Positions 10,769 through 19,407 of a stretch of 64,000 nt of DNA are shown here, piece by piece (the stretch's first letter is position 1; the number at the start of each line of letters is the position of its first letter). Source of the stretch: Arenibacter certesii DSM 19833 (GTDB taxonomy: Bacteria; Bacteroidota; Bacteroidia; Flavobacteriales; Flavobacteriaceae); the NCBI RefSeq assembly GCF_000429545.1, contig NZ_KE386915.1, positions 1 through 64,000 on the forward strand, written 5' to 3'. Both the position numbers and the translations under genes were made by a program. A model generated the notes under the pieces. That model saw only the letters and a list, made by a program, of their open reading frames with translations, ran no database searches and had not been told where the DNA came from.

Positions 10769-10782
10769 AATAGTAGATAACA

Positions 10783-12189
10783 CTACTGAATAATCAATCG
10801 TTCTTTTTCTCCTCTTTCGTTTAACATGGTAACACTTGTTCTTCCATAACGTGTAATTCGTCCAAATTTGGTCCTAGCATCTTTTATATCGTTAATATCT
10901 TCATCTCCGAAAGAAATCAATACTTTGCCTTCCAAATCATAGGCTCTAAACGTTTCTGGTACTCCAATAATCTTAACCCCTTTCTTGGTTTTAAACGTTT
11001 TCTTGTCCTTATCGGTCAAGTTTTTTATTTCAAAACCTAAATGTGGTATTATCATGGTTTGCCTTTCTTTTAAAGTAACTGGAACTTCAAATAACTCCTT
11101 TTCCCTTAAAACAGAAACAATAAGTTCGTCCCCAGGTCTTTTGGAGGCTATATAGCCTATGAGGTCAGAATACCTTCGAATGTCAACATTGTCTACCTTT
11201 TTTATAATATCGCCCTCCGTTAATTCTGCATCAAAAGCACCAGAATCTTCTTCCACCTTTGCAACGTAGACTCCATCTATTTCATTAATTCCCTTTTCTA
11301 TGGCGTATGGACTCCCCATGGGAATAGTACTTATCCCTAATATTCCTTTTTGTACATTCCCGTATTCCATAATATCTTCTATAACTTTCTTGGCTATGTT
11401 GCTTGGTACTGCAAACGAATAGCCTACATAAGAACCGGTTTGCGAGGTGATAGCAGTGTTTATTCCTATTAGGTCTCCATTTGTATTTACTAAAGCACCT
11501 CCACTATTTCCTGGGTTAACTGCTGCATCGGTTTGTATAAAAGATTGATCAAAACTTCCAAGGGCTCTAGCCTTTGCGCTTACAATACCTGCTGTTACTG
11601 TAGAGGTTAAGCTAAAAGGGTTTCCTACAGCCAAAACCCATTCTCCTACTTTGGTTTCGTCTGAGTCGCCAAATGCTAAATAGGGGAGGTTTCTATCTGC
11701 ATCTATTTTAATTAGCGCAATATCCGAATTGGGATCAGTTCCAATTATTTCCGCATTGTAAGTTTTATTGTTGTTTAAGGTAACTTGTAGTTGATCAGAA
11801 TTGGCAATAACATGGTTATTGGTTACAATATAGCCATCTTGGGATATGATTACACCAGAACCAGTACCCACCTGGGGTCTTTGAGTACGTCCGGAGCCAT
11901 AGAAGAACTCCATTATATTTGCGGGTCCTTGATTAATGGTTACATTTTTAACGTGTACAACCGCATTAACCGTCATTTCTGCAGCTGTAGTGAAATCTAC
12001 TTCATTGATACCGGCACCCCTGGCCGAAGTTGGGGTATAACTAGTAGTTACTAATTTTGCCTCATGATCTTGAGTAACAATAGTATAACCTGGTTTTTCG
12101 AGAAAAAGTTTATAAGTACCCAAGGTTATGGCACCTGCAAAAACAGCAACTAGTAATAAACTTCCAAATTTCTTCATAAAATCATCCAT
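10783..12189 (-). CDS. degP: HtrA/DegP-type periplasmic serine protease
   Basis: This protease and chaperone degrades misfolded envelope proteins. The 468-aa product begins with a membrane anchor or signal (about residues 8-25). The trypsin-like domain has the complete triad: H126 in TNNHVI, D156 in NSDIALIKI, and S229 in NPGNSGGAL. A PDZ domain follows (about 285-375), and the last ~90 residues look like a diverged second PDZ. An in-frame ATG at 12177 gives MKKFGSLL, a more usual start for the signal, so the true start may be 12 bp shorter. It is divergent from dapF with 117 bp between. Confidence 0.94.
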   Translation of the reverse strand: MDDFMKKFGSLLLVAVFAGAITLGTYKLFLEKPGYTIVTQDHEAKLVTTSYTPTSARGAGINEVDFTTAAEMTVNAVVHVKNVTINQGPANIMEFFYGSGRTQRPQVGTGSGVIISQDGYIVTNNHVIANSDQLQVTLNNNKTYNAEIIGTDPNSDIALIKIDADRNLPYLAFGDSDETKVGEWVLAVGNPFSLTSTVTAGIVSAKARALGSFDQSFIQTDAAVNPGNSGGALVNTNGDLIGINTAITSQTGSYVGYSFAVPSNIAKKVIEDIMEYGNVQKGILGISTIPMGSPYAIEKGINEIDGVYVAKVEEDSGAFDAELTEGDIIKKVDNVDIRRYSDLIGYIASKRPGDELIVSVLREKELFEVPVTLKERQTMIIPHLGFEIKNLTDKDKKTFKTKKGVKIIGVPETFRAYDLEGKVLISFGDEDINDIKDARTKFGRITRYGRTSVTMLNERGEKERLIIQ

Positions 12190-12282
12190 TTTTTAATTAA
12201 CTCCAGTAAAATTAACATAATTACTACGGAAAAAAATGCCTTTAACTACTTTTTAACTGCTAATTAAACCTTAATAAAATGA

Positions 12283-12290
12283 TATATTTG
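12283..12290 (+). promoter_or_regulatory. Flavobacterial -7 element of dapF
   Basis: TATATTTG is an exact TAnnTTTG match and ends 16 bp before the dapF ATG at 12307, which suggests a very short leader. No TTG is found at the expected -33 position. Confidence 0.6.
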
Positions 12291-12306
12291 CAAAATAAAT
12301 TGAGAT

Positions 12307-13095
12307 ATGTTTTTAAGCTTTTATAAGTATCAAGGAACGGGGAACGACTTTGTTGTTATTGATAATAGAGAAAAGATTTTCCCAAGTGATGTGAACCAGT
12401 TAGTGTCCTTCTTATGTGATAGGAAATTTGGCATCGGAGCGGATGGACTAATTTTACTAGAGAAGGATGATGTCACTGATTTTAAAATGGTTTACTACAA
12501 TTCGGACGGGAATCAAAGCACCATGTGCGGAAATGGGGGAAGATGTATTGTTGCCTTTGCCAAACATTTAAAATTAATAACAAAAGAAACTACGTTTATT
12601 GCTGTAGATGGATTCCATAAAGCTAAAATTGAAGGCGATATAGTTAGTCTGCAAATGCAGGATGTAAACCATCTTACTGAGAAACCCAACTCACTATACT
12701 TAAATACTGGATCTCCACATCACGTGCAATTGGTGAACAGAGTGAAGGACTTTGATGTCCGGAAAGAAGGAGAAAGGTTAAGGTATGGGGTCTATGGTAA
12801 AGAGGGTAGTAATATTAACTTTGTTGAAAAGGTAGCTAAGGATTCTTTTTATGTGAGGACCTATGAACGGGGAGTGGAAAACGAGACCTTGTCTTGTGGA
12901 ACGGGGGTAACGGCAGTTGCTTTGGCAATGCACCACTCTGGGCAAGCTAGCAGTAATTCTGTAGCGATAACGACACCAGGTGGACAATTGGAGGTAAGCT
13001 TTATTAAGGATATAAATAAAGAGGGATATAGCGAAATTTGGCTGACCGGTGCGGCTCAGCTTGTTTATAAAGGAGAAATATATGTTGACGCTTAA
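12307..13095 (+). CDS. dapF: Diaminopimelate epimerase
   Basis: DapF converts LL- to meso-diaminopimelate for lysine and peptidoglycan synthesis. The 262-aa protein has both catalytic cysteines in their motifs: C74 in MCGNGGRC and C197 in SCGTG. The N-terminal YQGTGNDFVVID block is also typical. Its length is close to normal. It begins a plus-strand run with an acetyltransferase (overlapping by 14 bp) and mltG, so the first and third genes of the likely operon both serve the cell wall. A promoter element lies just upstream. Confidence 0.97.
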   Translation: MFLSFYKYQGTGNDFVVIDNREKIFPSDVNQLVSFLCDRKFGIGADGLILLEKDDVTDFKMVYYNSDGNQSTMCGNGGRCIVAFAKHLKLITKETTFIAVDGFHKAKIEGDIVSLQMQDVNHLTEKPNSLYLNTGSPHHVQLVNRVKDFDVRKEGERLRYGVYGKEGSNINFVEKVAKDSFYVRTYERGVENETLSCGTGVTAVALAMHHSGQASSNSVAITTPGGQLEVSFIKDINKEGYSEIWLTGAAQLVYKGEIYVDA

Positions 13096-13612
13096 GGGGG
13101 AACACATATTTCTTAGGGCATTGGAGCCCGAAGATTTGGATTTTCTTTATGAATTGGAGAATAATCCAGAAATTTGGGAGATTAGTGGTACTACAGCGCC
13201 ATACTCCAAACATATCCTAAGATATTATTTAGATAATGCCCATAAGGATATCTATGAGGTAAAACAGTTACGGCTATGTATCTGCACTATGGAAGGCAAA
13301 GTGACAGGTTTGATAGATTTATTCGACTTTGATCCTCAAAATTTGAGGGTAGGGATGGGGATTGTGGTCAGTGAGAAAGCCTATAGAAATCTAGGTGTTG
13401 GAGCAGAGGCTATTGGAATATTATGTAATTACGTATTTTCCGTTTTAGGGCTGAGACAAGTATATGCTAATGTGTTGGAGGACAATGAGCCAAGTATTCA
13501 CCTGTTCAGTAAGTTGGGGTTTGAGAAGGTGGGGATAAAAAAGGATTGGATAAGTGCAAATGGTAAATTTAAAGATGAAATTCTTTTTCAAAAGATAAAT
13601 AAAGGGGAATGA
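13082..13612 (+). CDS. GNAT-family N-acetyltransferase (RimJ/RimL-like)
   Basis: This 176-aa protein belongs to the GNAT fold and transfers an acetyl group from acetyl-CoA to an unknown amine. The start shown (ATG at 13082) gives MLTLKGEHIFLRALEPED, the usual N-terminus of RimJ/RimL-like enzymes, and follows an AAGGAG-like ribosome site. An upstream ATG at 13049 lies deep in dapF and is less likely. The acetyl-CoA loop is visible around RNLGVGAEA, and the C-terminal NEPSIHLFSKLGFEKVG block is typical. It overlaps dapF by 14 bp, and its stop overlaps the mltG start (ATGA). Confidence 0.87.
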   Translation: MLTLKGEHIFLRALEPEDLDFLYELENNPEIWEISGTTAPYSKHILRYYLDNAHKDIYEVKQLRLCICTMEGKVTGLIDLFDFDPQNLRVGMGIVVSEKAYRNLGVGAEAIGILCNYVFSVLGLRQVYANVLEDNEPSIHLFSKLGFEKVGIKKDWISANGKFKDEILFQKINKGE

Positions 13613-14652
13613 ACTTAAAACGTACGTTACTAATTGTAGTAGGGCTAGGTCTTGTGCTGGGTGCTATCATTACCTATATGGTGTATGGTACTTTTTTTAC
13701 ACCTAATACTAAATTTCAAGACGAAACCTCCTATGTGTATATTCCTACTGACGCTAATTTTGAAACGGTAAAGGATATTATGGAACCGGCTCTGGAGGAT
13801 ATGGAAAAATTTGTGTCCGCAGCTAATAGAAAGGGATATAGTGATAATGTGAAGCCTGGGAAATTCGCTCTAAAGAAAGGGATGAACAATAATGAAATTA
13901 TCAATTCCCTTCGAAGTCGCAATATACCCGTTAAACTGGCTTTCAATAATCAGGAGACCTTGGCGGACTTGGCAGGGAGGGTTTCTTTGCAGATTGAGGC
14001 GGATAGTTTAAGCCTGTTAAAATCATTCCAAGACAATGCCTTTTTGGAGGCTAATGGTTTTAATGAAGACACGGCGCTTTCTATGTATATTCCCAATAGT
14101 TATGAGTTCTTTTGGAATACAACTGCAAAAGGCTTTAGAGAGAGAATGTTAAAGGAATACCAACGCTTCTGGAATAAAAATCGCCTAACTAAGGCTAAGG
14201 ATAGGGGATTAACTCCCTCTGAGGTTATCAATTTGGCCTCCATTGTTCATAAGGAAACGGCTAAAGTTGAAGAAAGACCCAAAGTGGCGGGAGTATATCT
14301 TAACAGATTAAAAACTGGAATGTTGCTTCAAGCGGATCCAACGGTTATTTATGCCATAAAAAAACATACTGGAAATTTTGATACTATTATTAAAAGAGTG
14401 CTGTATAGGGATTTAGAGTTAAATTCTCCTTACAACACCTATAGGACGTCTGGATTACCTCCGGGGCCCATAGCCATGCCAGATATATCGGCCATAGATG
14501 CTGTGCTGGCTCCCGAAAAGCATGACTACTATTATTTTGTAGCTAATGTTGAGAATTTTGGTTACCACAAATTTGCTAAAACCTTGGCGCAACATAACCG
14601 AAATAAGGTACAGTATATCCGTTGGATAAATTCACAGAAAATTAATAGATAA
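13609..14652 (+). CDS. mltG: Endolytic transglycosylase MltG
   Basis: MltG is a membrane-anchored lytic transglycosylase that cuts nascent glycan strands and helps set their length. The 347-aa protein has one N-terminal transmembrane helix (about residues 7-27), a LysM-like region, and the YceG domain with IVHKETAKVEERPKVAGVYLNRL written here in two parts: the catalytic Glu is E216 in HKETAK, and the signature continues as LLQADPTVIYA. It overlaps the upstream gene by ATGA and is probably the last gene of the dapF operon. Confidence 0.95.
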   Translation: MNLKRTLLIVVGLGLVLGAIITYMVYGTFFTPNTKFQDETSYVYIPTDANFETVKDIMEPALEDMEKFVSAANRKGYSDNVKPGKFALKKGMNNNEIINSLRSRNIPVKLAFNNQETLADLAGRVSLQIEADSLSLLKSFQDNAFLEANGFNEDTALSMYIPNSYEFFWNTTAKGFRERMLKEYQRFWNKNRLTKAKDRGLTPSEVINLASIVHKETAKVEERPKVAGVYLNRLKTGMLLQADPTVIYAIKKHTGNFDTIIKRVLYRDLELNSPYNTYRTSGLPPGPIAMPDISAIDAVLAPEKHDYYYFVANVENFGYHKFAKTLAQHNRNKVQYIRWINSQKINR

Positions 14653-14747
14653 GGCTTTAGACCCTATTTATTAACCGTACGTCTTATTTTTATACTAAAT
14701 TTCTATAAAGTAACGTTAAAAGCGGGTTTTGTAATTTGAAAGGGTCG

Positions 14748-14755
14748 TATATTTG
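14748..14755 (+). promoter_or_regulatory. Flavobacterial promoter before the lysozyme-like gene
   Basis: TATATTTG is an exact TAnnTTTG match, with TTG at 14729-14731 about 16 bp upstream (slightly short of the usual 17-23). It lies 61 bp before the start codon at 14817. Confidence 0.6.
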
Positions 14756-14816
14756 CCAACTGTAATTTAAGCAGACTCATTTTTTGTCGAGTTGTAAGTC
14801 TTAAGAAAACAAATAT

Positions 14817-15452
14817 ATGAGAAAGTGGACAAGAGTTTTGTTCCCCGTAATCATCATTTTTATTCTGTTTAGCTTTGGTTTTAAGCCGGTAAATGTAAAC
14901 GTAACCGTTCCAGAAGCATTAAGAGTAAAAGGACCTTCAGAAGTAGTATTTCCTAACCACAAAATCAATTTTAAAAAGCCGATTACCACGCCGCCCTTTT
15001 TAGGAACTTCCTATAACGGTTTCAAAGAAGCATTAGCGTTTAAGGAATCTCAAGGGAATTATTTTACTACCAATGCTTTCGGGTACTTAGGGAAATACCA
15101 ATTCGGTATAGGTACATTGGAGTTGTTAGGTGTTTATAATGCAACGTTGTTTTTAAACGATCCTATTTTACAAGAGAAGGTGTTCCAAACCAATTTATCT
15201 AGGAATAAATGGATTCTAAGGAGGGATATTAAGCGTTTTGTTGGTAAGAAAATCAATGGTCAGGAGATAACGGAATCGGGCATACTTGCAGCGGCACACC
15301 TTGCTGGAGCAGGTAATGTTAAAAAATACCTTCGTTCATATGGGAAAAGTGATGTGAATGATAGTTTTGGCACTACCGTATCATACTATATTAAAAGGTT
15401 TTCCGGATATGATATTTCGCATGTAGCGCCTGTTAAGAATCCGAGAATTTAG
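14817..15452 (+). CDS. Lysozyme-like (SLT-fold) secreted protein
   Basis: The 211-aa protein has a signal peptide or N-terminal anchor (about residues 5-24) and then a domain resembling lytic transglycosylases. The segment around residues 70-100 carries KESQGNY (a Glu placed like the catalytic one) and GYLGKYQFG, both typical of the lysozyme fold. The later block AAAHLAGAGNVKKYLRSYG fits the C-terminal half of the fold. Similar proteins in Flavobacteriaceae are often labelled LysM or peptidoglycan-binding, but I see no LysM repeat. It probably acts on peptidoglycan in the periplasm. It has its own promoter and terminator, separate from the dapF operon. Confidence 0.72.
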   Translation: MRKWTRVLFPVIIIFILFSFGFKPVNVNVTVPEALRVKGPSEVVFPNHKINFKKPITTPPFLGTSYNGFKEALAFKESQGNYFTTNAFGYLGKYQFGIGTLELLGVYNATLFLNDPILQEKVFQTNLSRNKWILRRDIKRFVGKKINGQEITESGILAAAHLAGAGNVKKYLRSYGKSDVNDSFGTTVSYYIKRFSGYDISHVAPVKNPRI

Positions 15453-15479
15453 TCAATATCTGTTAAAAGATAAAAGGAG

Positions 15480-15520
15480 AAAAGCCTCGACAATTATTTG
15501 TTGAGGCTTTTTGTTTTTTT
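15480..15520 (+). terminator. Terminator after the lysozyme-like gene
   Basis: AAAAGCCTCGACAA and TTGTTGAGGCTTTT (15498-15511) pair with one G-U around a TTAT loop, followed by a T-rich tract. It starts 27 bp past the stop. Confidence 0.88.
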
Positions 15521-15573
15521 TACGATAATAGGATTATAGAGTTTAATATTTATGCGTGGGTATTAAATTAGTT

Positions 15574-16296
15574 TTAGGCCTGAATAATAAAAATAGTGGG
15601 TCTCTTGTGTAGCGCTACAGTAGTTCTTTTCCATTCTTCAACAGTTTTGGTTGCTATATACTCTGTAGGTAGGGTTAAGTCGCATGCAATGCAAATTTGC
15701 GTGTAGGGAGATAGGGTCTTTATAAATTCGGCCAATAATTTGTCATTTCTATAGGGTGTTTCTATAAAAATCTGCGATTGCTGATTTTCCCTAGATGTCT
15801 TTTCAAGTTTCTTTAGGCTCGTCTTCCTTTCTCCTGCTTCTATTGGCAAGTAGCCGTTAAAGGCGAAACTCTGTCCATTAAGTCCGCTGGCCATCAATGC
15901 CAGTAAGATAGAAGACGGACCTACCAAAGGTACAACTTGAATACCTTTTTGATGTGCTATTTTAACTAGTTCTGCTCCTGGATCGGCAACCCCTGGGCAG
16001 CCAGCTTCAGATATAATTCCTATATCGTAACCCTCTAAACAGGGATCTAAAAAACTAGGTAGTAATTGAGGCTCCGTATATTTGTTGAGTAGATTTATAT
16101 GCAATCCGGGCTGCGATTTCTTGGAACTTATTTTTTTTATAAAATGACGGGCAGATTTTTCATTTTCTACCACATAATAATCTATTTTCTCAATAGTTCC
16201 TTTAACGGAGATGGGTAGTACCTCTAAAGGGGCATTGTCTCCCAAAGTAGTAGGAATTAGATATAATTTGCCTTGCATATTACTGGTAGCCGCCAT
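15574..16296 (-). CDS. RsmI-like SAM-dependent methyltransferase (tetrapyrrole methylase fold)
   Basis: This 240-aa protein has the tetrapyrrole-methylase fold shared with RsmI, which methylates the ribose of C1402 in 16S rRNA. Seen in sequence: GKLYLIPTTLGD at the start, the SAM-binding segment IISEAGCPGVADPG (about residues 94-107), VVPLVGPSSILLALMASG, and IFIETPYRN. The N-terminus is shorter than in true RsmI, and Bacteroidota often carry both forms, so the substrate is uncertain. Its ATG follows directly on the TAA of the phosphatase gene with no gap, so the two are co-transcribed. Confidence 0.82.
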   Translation of the reverse strand: MAATSNMQGKLYLIPTTLGDNAPLEVLPISVKGTIEKIDYYVVENEKSARHFIKKISSKKSQPGLHINLLNKYTEPQLLPSFLDPCLEGYDIGIISEAGCPGVADPGAELVKIAHQKGIQVVPLVGPSSILLALMASGLNGQSFAFNGYLPIEAGERKTSLKKLEKTSRENQQSQIFIETPYRNDKLLAEFIKTLSPYTQICIACDLTLPTEYIATKTVEEWKRTTVALHKRPTIFIIQA

Positions 16297-16764
16297 TTAG
16301 ACACAATGTTTTTGGTTCAGGTCTTGGGCTATTTTTTCACAAGCGGAATCCAAAAGTTGGAAAACGGATTCAAATCCGTCATCACCACCATAATAAGGAT
16401 CAGGTACTTCCTGTTCCGACGGTGGCATGTGGTGTAATATCAACTTCACCTTTTGTTGTTCTATGCTGTTGTTTGCCAAGGCCATTATATTATTGTAGTT
16501 ATCCTTGTCCATAGCATATATATAATCAAAATGCTTAAAGTCTTCTTTGGTAAACTGCCTGCATCGCTGTCCGCTAATATCTATTCCATGCTTCTTGGCA
16601 ACTGCTATTGACCTTGGATCTGGTTGTTTTCCTATATGGTAATTTGCAGTTCCTGCAGAATCAACATATATATTATCCAAATCTACTTTTTCCTTTAAAA
16701 TACCTTCGGCCAAAGGGGATCTACAAATATTCCCTAAGCAGACCATAAGAACCTTAGTACTCAT
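16297..16764 (-). CDS. Low-molecular-weight protein-tyrosine phosphatase
   Basis: This 155-aa cytoplasmic phosphatase has the complete LMW-PTP active site. The P-loop CLGNICRS holds nucleophile C9 and R15, and the general acid D122 lies in the DPYYGG segment. The family removes phosphate from tyrosines of bacterial proteins; the target here is unknown. The length is typical. It lies 13 bp after dnaA on the same strand and abuts the RsmI-like gene, making a three-gene run with dnaA first. Confidence 0.93.
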   Translation of the reverse strand: MSTKVLMVCLGNICRSPLAEGILKEKVDLDNIYVDSAGTANYHIGKQPDPRSIAVAKKHGIDISGQRCRQFTKEDFKHFDYIYAMDKDNYNNIMALANNSIEQQKVKLILHHMPPSEQEVPDPYYGGDDGFESVFQLLDSACEKIAQDLNQKHCV

Positions 16765-16777
16765 AGAACATTTATTT

Positions 16778-18202
16778 TTATGTAAGTTTCTTGGTTAGAT
16801 CGTCTATGTATTTTTTAAATTGCTTATCCGTCTCACCAAGGTTGTCTACGGTTTTACAAGCGTGCAATACGGTAGCGTGGTCTCTTTTCCCAATCTGTGA
16901 ACCAATACTGGCCAAAGATGCTTTGGTGAATTTTTTCGCAAAGAACATGGCCAATTGTCTTGCTTGTACTATATGGCGTTTTCTGGTTTTGGATTGTAGG
17001 GTGGCAACGTCCATTTCAAAGTAATCCGAAACTACCTTTTGGATGTAATCTATGGAAACTTCTCGTTTGGTGTTTTTTACAAACTTCTCTACAACCTGTT
17101 GAGCCAGTTCTAATGTAACTTCTTTTTTATTGAAGGAAGATTGGGCAATCAAAGAGATTATTGCTCCTTCCAATTCCCTAATATTTGTTTTTATGTGCTT
17201 GGCAACATAATTTATAATGTCTTCAGGCATTTCCACACCATCTCTGTACAACTTGTTTTTAAGAATAGAAATTCTAGTTTCAAAATCGGGTGTCTGTAAT
17301 TCTGCCGAAAGACCCCATTTAAATCGGGACAATAAACGTTGTTCAATGTCCTGCATATCTACAGGTGCCTTGTCAGAAGTTAATATTACCTGCTTTCCGT
17401 TCTGATGTAAATGGTTGAATATATGGAAGAAAACATCTTGAGTTCCGGACTTGCCAGATAAAAATTGAACGTCATCAATGATAAGAACATCTATTAACTG
17501 GTAAAAGTGAATAAAATCATTCCTAGTATTTTTCTTGACGGATTCTATATATTGTTGTGTAAATTTTTCCGCGGATATATACAGTACTGTTCTCTCTGGG
17601 TACTTATCCTTGATCTCCACACCAATTGCGTGTGCCAAATGGGTTTTACCTAATCCTACACCTCCAAAGACCAATAGTGGGTTAAATGAGGTGCCACCAG
17701 GTTTGTTGGCAACTGCCATCCCTGCCGATCTTGCCAACCTATTGGCATCTCCTTCCAAGAAGTTGTCAAAGTTGTAATTCGGATTTAGTTGAGATTCTAT
17801 TTTTATATTCCTAATCCCTGGAATAACAAAGGGGTTTTTTAGCTGTGGATTTTTGGATTTTATAGCAACGTCTAACTCTTGAGGTTCTACATTGGATCTG
17901 TTAGAACTAGGGATCTTTTCTGTAAAAGGTTCCTTATTGCCATACGTATTCTCCATTTTAATGATGTAGACCAATTTGGCAGTTTCACCAAGTTCTTTGG
18001 TAAGTGCCACTTTAAGTAATTTCACATAATGTTCCTCCAGCCATTCATAGAAGAATTTGCTGGGAACCTGAATACTTAAGGCCTTGTCCGTTAGCTTTAC
18101 CGGTTTAATAGGTTCAAACCAGGTTTTGAATGCCTGCGGTTGGATGTTGTCTTTAATGAAGTCCAAACAATTGATCCATACAGAATTTGCAGTAACACTC
18201 AT
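16778..18202 (-). CDS. dnaA: Chromosomal replication initiator protein DnaA
   Basis: DnaA binds oriC and melts it to start replication. The 474-aa protein has all four domains: the N-terminal DnaB-contact domain (about residues 1-80), a linker, the AAA+ ATPase with Walker A GGVGLGKT (180-187) and Walker B VLIIDDVQF (about 239-247), and the C-terminal helix-turn-helix with KRDHATVLHA. The start fits the family. dnaN and gyrB are not adjacent. I found no cluster of TTATCCACA boxes in the 198 bp upstream, so oriC is not evident here. Confidence 0.98.
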   Translation of the reverse strand: MSVTANSVWINCLDFIKDNIQPQAFKTWFEPIKPVKLTDKALSIQVPSKFFYEWLEEHYVKLLKVALTKELGETAKLVYIIKMENTYGNKEPFTEKIPSSNRSNVEPQELDVAIKSKNPQLKNPFVIPGIRNIKIESQLNPNYNFDNFLEGDANRLARSAGMAVANKPGGTSFNPLLVFGGVGLGKTHLAHAIGVEIKDKYPERTVLYISAEKFTQQYIESVKKNTRNDFIHFYQLIDVLIIDDVQFLSGKSGTQDVFFHIFNHLHQNGKQVILTSDKAPVDMQDIEQRLLSRFKWGLSAELQTPDFETRISILKNKLYRDGVEMPEDIINYVAKHIKTNIRELEGAIISLIAQSSFNKKEVTLELAQQVVEKFVKNTKREVSIDYIQKVVSDYFEMDVATLQSKTRKRHIVQARQLAMFFAKKFTKASLASIGSQIGKRDHATVLHACKTVDNLGETDKQFKKYIDDLTKKLT

Positions 18203-18400
18203 TTTTATTAATTTCTTTTTTGGTTAGTGTAAAATTTAATGTGATCTCGGAGGAAAAATCCGCACTTTTTAGTTAGGCAAATATGTGAACAATTATCCTA
18301 ATAAAAAAATAGGACGGGGGTTGATTATTCCCTTTTTTTTCCCCATGTTGTTCCCGTGAATTGACTTAATTTTAAATATATAGTTTTTAACCGATAAAAC

Positions 18401-18799
18401 ATGGATTTTAACAAGTTTTCTTTTAGAGTAAGATACGGCGAAACAGATCAAATGGGCGTAGTGTATCACGGAAACTACCCGCAATACCTGGAGATGGGAC
18501 GAGTTGAGTGGTTAAGGTCGATAGGCATTTCTTATAAAACGATGGAAGAAAACGGAATAATGTTGCCAGTAATTTCTTTGAGCATAAAATATAAAAAACC
18601 GGCGTTATATGATGACCTTCTGACAGTTACTACAAGAATCCAGAAGAGACCCTTGGTAAGAATAGAATTTGACTATGAAATACACAACGAAGCGAATGAA
18701 CTATTGATAGAAGCAAATACCGTTTTGGCATTCATGGATACCAAAGCAAATAGACCTATGAAATGTCCAGATTATATTTTGGATAGACTAAACATTTAA
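18401..18799 (+). CDS. Acyl-CoA thioesterase, YbgC/FadM type (hotdog fold)
   Basis: This 132-aa 4HBT-family enzyme hydrolyses short- or medium-chain acyl-CoA thioesters. The active-site motif is RYGETDQMGVVYHGNY with D18 as the expected catalytic Asp, followed by the helix EMGRVEWLRSIG. The length is typical. It is divergent from dnaA (198 bp between), and its 3' end overlaps the end of the convergent yigZ-like gene by 12 bp. Confidence 0.9.
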   Translation: MDFNKFSFRVRYGETDQMGVVYHGNYPQYLEMGRVEWLRSIGISYKTMEENGIMLPVISLSIKYKKPALYDDLLTVTTRIQKRPLVRIEFDYEIHNEANELLIEANTVLAFMDTKANRPMKCPDYILDRLNI

Positions 18800-19399
18800 C
18801 CGTTTCACTTTTAAAGGATGCATACTGGAAAATAATTCTTCCGTGCGGTCGGCATCTTTTCTTCTTACAGAAATAATAATTATGCAGTCCATACCCATTT
18901 CCTGGGAAACAATTTCCAACTGATTTTGTTTTATAGCTCGCATAACTTTATCCATTTCTGGGTAGTCAAAAGATATTTGAAATTGCTGTTGTAAGGTTTT
19001 TTTTATGATTTTAGTATTTTCCAATGCCATTTGTGCCGCGGTTCGATATGCGCTGATTAGGCCTCCTACACCAAGTTTTGTACCCCCAAAGATCCTAGCT
19101 ACTACAATTAATACATTTGTAACACCAAAGGATTGTATTTGGCCATAAATAGGCATCCCTGCGGAATTATTAGGCTCACCATCGTCATTGGCGCGGTATT
19201 TAAGGTCTTCTATTCCCAATTGCCATGCATAGCAAAGATGGTTTGCCGTAGGGTGTTGCCGACTAAGCTCTTCCAAGATTGGTTTTACTTCCTCCTCGTC
19301 CAATATAGGGAAAGCATAGCCATAAAACTTACTTTTCCGTTCCTTAAACATGACTTCCGGACTAGGAGAACTAATGGTTTTGTAGGTGTCTGAATCCAT
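18788..19399 (-). CDS. YigZ/IMPACT (UPF0029) family protein
   Basis: This 203-aa protein has the UPF0029 N-terminal domain, marked by KSKFYGYAFPI, ANHLCYAW, NDDGEPNNSAGMPI and GGTKLGVGGLISAYRTAA, and a C-terminal ferredoxin-like DUF1949-type domain. The eukaryotic relative IMPACT regulates translation; bacterial YigZ has no settled role. It ends tail to tail with the thioesterase gene (12-bp overlap) and starts 8 bp after the transporter gene, in a run of minus-strand genes from ribD. Confidence 0.9.
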   Translation of the reverse strand: MDSDTYKTISSPSPEVMFKERKSKFYGYAFPILDEEEVKPILEELSRQHPTANHLCYAWQLGIEDLKYRANDDGEPNNSAGMPIYGQIQSFGVTNVLIVVARIFGGTKLGVGGLISAYRTAAQMALENTKIIKKTLQQQFQISFDYPEMDKVMRAIKQNQLEIVSQEMGMDCIIIISVRRKDADRTEELFSSMHPLKVKRLNV

Positions 19400-19407
19400 A
19401 ATACAAT

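Larger units (their letters stand above)
10470..10782. other. Intergenic region between the coiled-coil gene and htrA
   Basis: This 313-bp AT-rich stretch holds the promoter element at 10508-10515 and the htrA terminator at 10741-10768. I see nothing else in it. Confidence 0.6.

Noticed and set aside
18203-18400. Possible oriC upstream of dnaA
   Set aside because: I see only single poor matches to TTATCCACA-type boxes (such as TTATCCTAA) and no cluster or AT-rich 13-mer array. dnaN is not adjacent either.
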